From CAYXWM01 sp964392115 (GTDB lineage: Bacteria > Bacillota > Clostridia > Lachnospirales > WRBF01): a stretch of DNA of 6,810 nucleotides. Positions within the stretch are counted from its first letter, which is position 1, and the number at the start of each line of letters is the position of its first letter. Where the stretch lies: NCBI GenBank assembly GCA_964392115.1, contig CAYMOU010000107.1, positions 1-6,810 on the forward strand, in the 5' to 3' direction. A program made the position numbers and the translations under genes. The notes beneath the pieces are model-generated. The model was not told the origin of the DNA. It saw only the letters and a program-made list of their open reading frames with translations, and did not search any database. Positions 6,107 through 6,810 of this stretch are shown here, one piece after another.

Positions 6107-6810
6107 TTGAATTTCTTTATAGTAGATGACGATTTTGCTATCCGTTCCATGATAAAGGAAATACTTGAAGATGCTGATTTAGGCGAGACTGTAGGAATGG
6201 CAGAGGACGGAGCGGAAATCAGTTCTGAACTGTTAAACTTAAAAAAGGTAGATATTTTAATTATTGACTTACTTATGTCCGGCAGGGACGGCATTGAAAC
6301 CATTAAAAGCCTAACCGATTTTAAAGGTAAAATAATTATGCTGTCGCAAGTAGAAAACAAAGAAATGGTAGGAATAGCGTTTTCTTTAAATATTGAATAT
6401 TACATAACCAAGCCGGTGAACAAAATCGAGCTTATTTCTATAATACAAAAAGTAATACAAAATAAAAAGCTGCTTGATTCCATCACCGGGATACAGCAGA
6501 CGCTGAACACTTTCTCAAATGCCGCTAATATAATTAAAGCCCCAAAAGATAAAAATGCCACCATAATGACATCAGTGGAGATTCTTCTTTCCGAGCTTGG
6601 TATAATTGCAGATATATCTAAAAACGATTTCTTTCATATAATAAAATTCCTGTACGAAAAGGAAGAAACCTCCCGGGACTTTGATTACCCGGCTATGAAA
6701 GATATTTTTACTTATGTAGCAACCAAGAAATTAAGCCCTACGGCAACAAAGGCCGAAATAGCAAAGGAAACCAAGGCTGTAGAGCAGCGCATCCGCCGTG
6801 CGGTATTTTA
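6107..6810 (+). CDS. Response regulator with YcbB-type output domain, GlnL-like (runs off right edge)
   Basis: The first 234 residues of a two-component regulator are present. The receiver domain (2-120) has acidic residues D7-D9 (FIVDDD), phosphoacceptor D54 in LIIDLLMSGRDG, switch S80 in IMLSQ, and K102 in YITKPVNK. MLSQVENKEMVGIA (78-91) closely recalls Bacillus YcbB/GlnL. From about residue 152 the YcbB-type DNA-binding domain begins (MTSVEILLSELGII). It includes KETKAVEQRIRR (220-231), a strongly conserved block in that family. GlnL proteins are a little over 300 residues, so roughly 80 are missing past the edge. The TTG start is required because the kinase stop (6100-6102) is four bases upstream, and no in-frame ATG precedes the FIVDDD motif. 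The pair is almost certainly one operon. In B. subtilis this family activates glutaminase and glutamine transporter genes. The likely target here is the divergent symporter promoter, by inference. Confidence 0.9.
   Translation, partial: MNFFIVDDDFAIRSMIKEILEDADLGETVGMAEDGAEISSELLNLKKVDILIIDLLMSGRDGIETIKSLTDFKGKIIMLSQVENKEMVGIAFSLNIEYYITKPVNKIELISIIQKVIQNKKLLDSITGIQQTLNTFSNAANIIKAPKDKNATIMTSVEILLSELGIIADISKNDFFHIIKFLYEKEETSRDFDYPAMKDIFTYVATKKLSPTATKAEIAKETKAVEQRIRRAVF

Noticed and set aside
6103..6360. 85-codon open frame on the minus strand
   Set aside because: It is antisense to the receiver domain of the response regulator, which has all catalytic residues. No ribosome site or family motif is visible.

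Overview
The window looks like chromosomal DNA from a low-to-moderate GC Gram-positive bacterium, most likely a member of the Clostridia. Signs of this are strong Shine-Dalgarno sites (AAGGAGG, AAAGGA) at 7-8 bp spacing, TTG and GTG start codons, AT-rich intergenic DNA, and a sensor/regulator pair of the Firmicute GlnK-GlnL (YcbA-YcbB) type. I cannot name the species.

From left to right: (1) positions 1-217 hold the 5' end of typA/bipA, a translational GTPase on the minus strand that runs off the left edge. (2) Positions 218-595 contain no gene but hold a good typA promoter, a palindromic repeat (copy A) and a hairpin placed as a terminator for the next minus-strand gene. (3) Positions 596-1876 encode a type Ic (Corynebacterium-like) aspartate aminotransferase. 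(4) Positions 1877-2015 hold a second, oppositely oriented copy of the same repeat (copy B). (5) Positions 2016-3272 encode a hexameric-type glutamate dehydrogenase. (6) Positions 3386-4624 encode a dicarboxylate/amino acid:cation symporter of the GltP/GltT family. (7) Positions 4625-4806 are an AT-rich divergent control region. (8) Positions 4816-6102 and 6107-6810, on the plus strand, encode a membrane GHKL histidine kinase and its response regulator with a YcbB-type output domain. The regulator runs off the right edge.

The genes fit one physiological picture. The symporter would import glutamate or aspartate. Glutamate dehydrogenase would convert glutamate to 2-oxoglutarate and ammonium. 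The aminotransferase would exchange amino groups between glutamate and oxaloacetate. The divergent two-component system resembles the glutamine-responsive GlnK-GlnL system of Bacillus subtilis, which controls glutaminase and a glutamine transporter. Here it sits head-to-head with glutamate uptake and catabolism genes, so it probably senses glutamate, glutamine or a related compound and controls this cluster. That regulatory link is inferred from gene order and family membership, not shown by the sequence.

No rRNA, tRNA, CRISPR array, insertion sequence or phage gene is visible. The less ordinary points are the GlnKL-like system next to glutamate catabolism genes, the inverted pair of related palindromic elements bracketing the aminotransferase, a histidine in the symporter's cation-binding NMDGT motif, and a hairpin plus T-run lying on the start region of the kinase gene.
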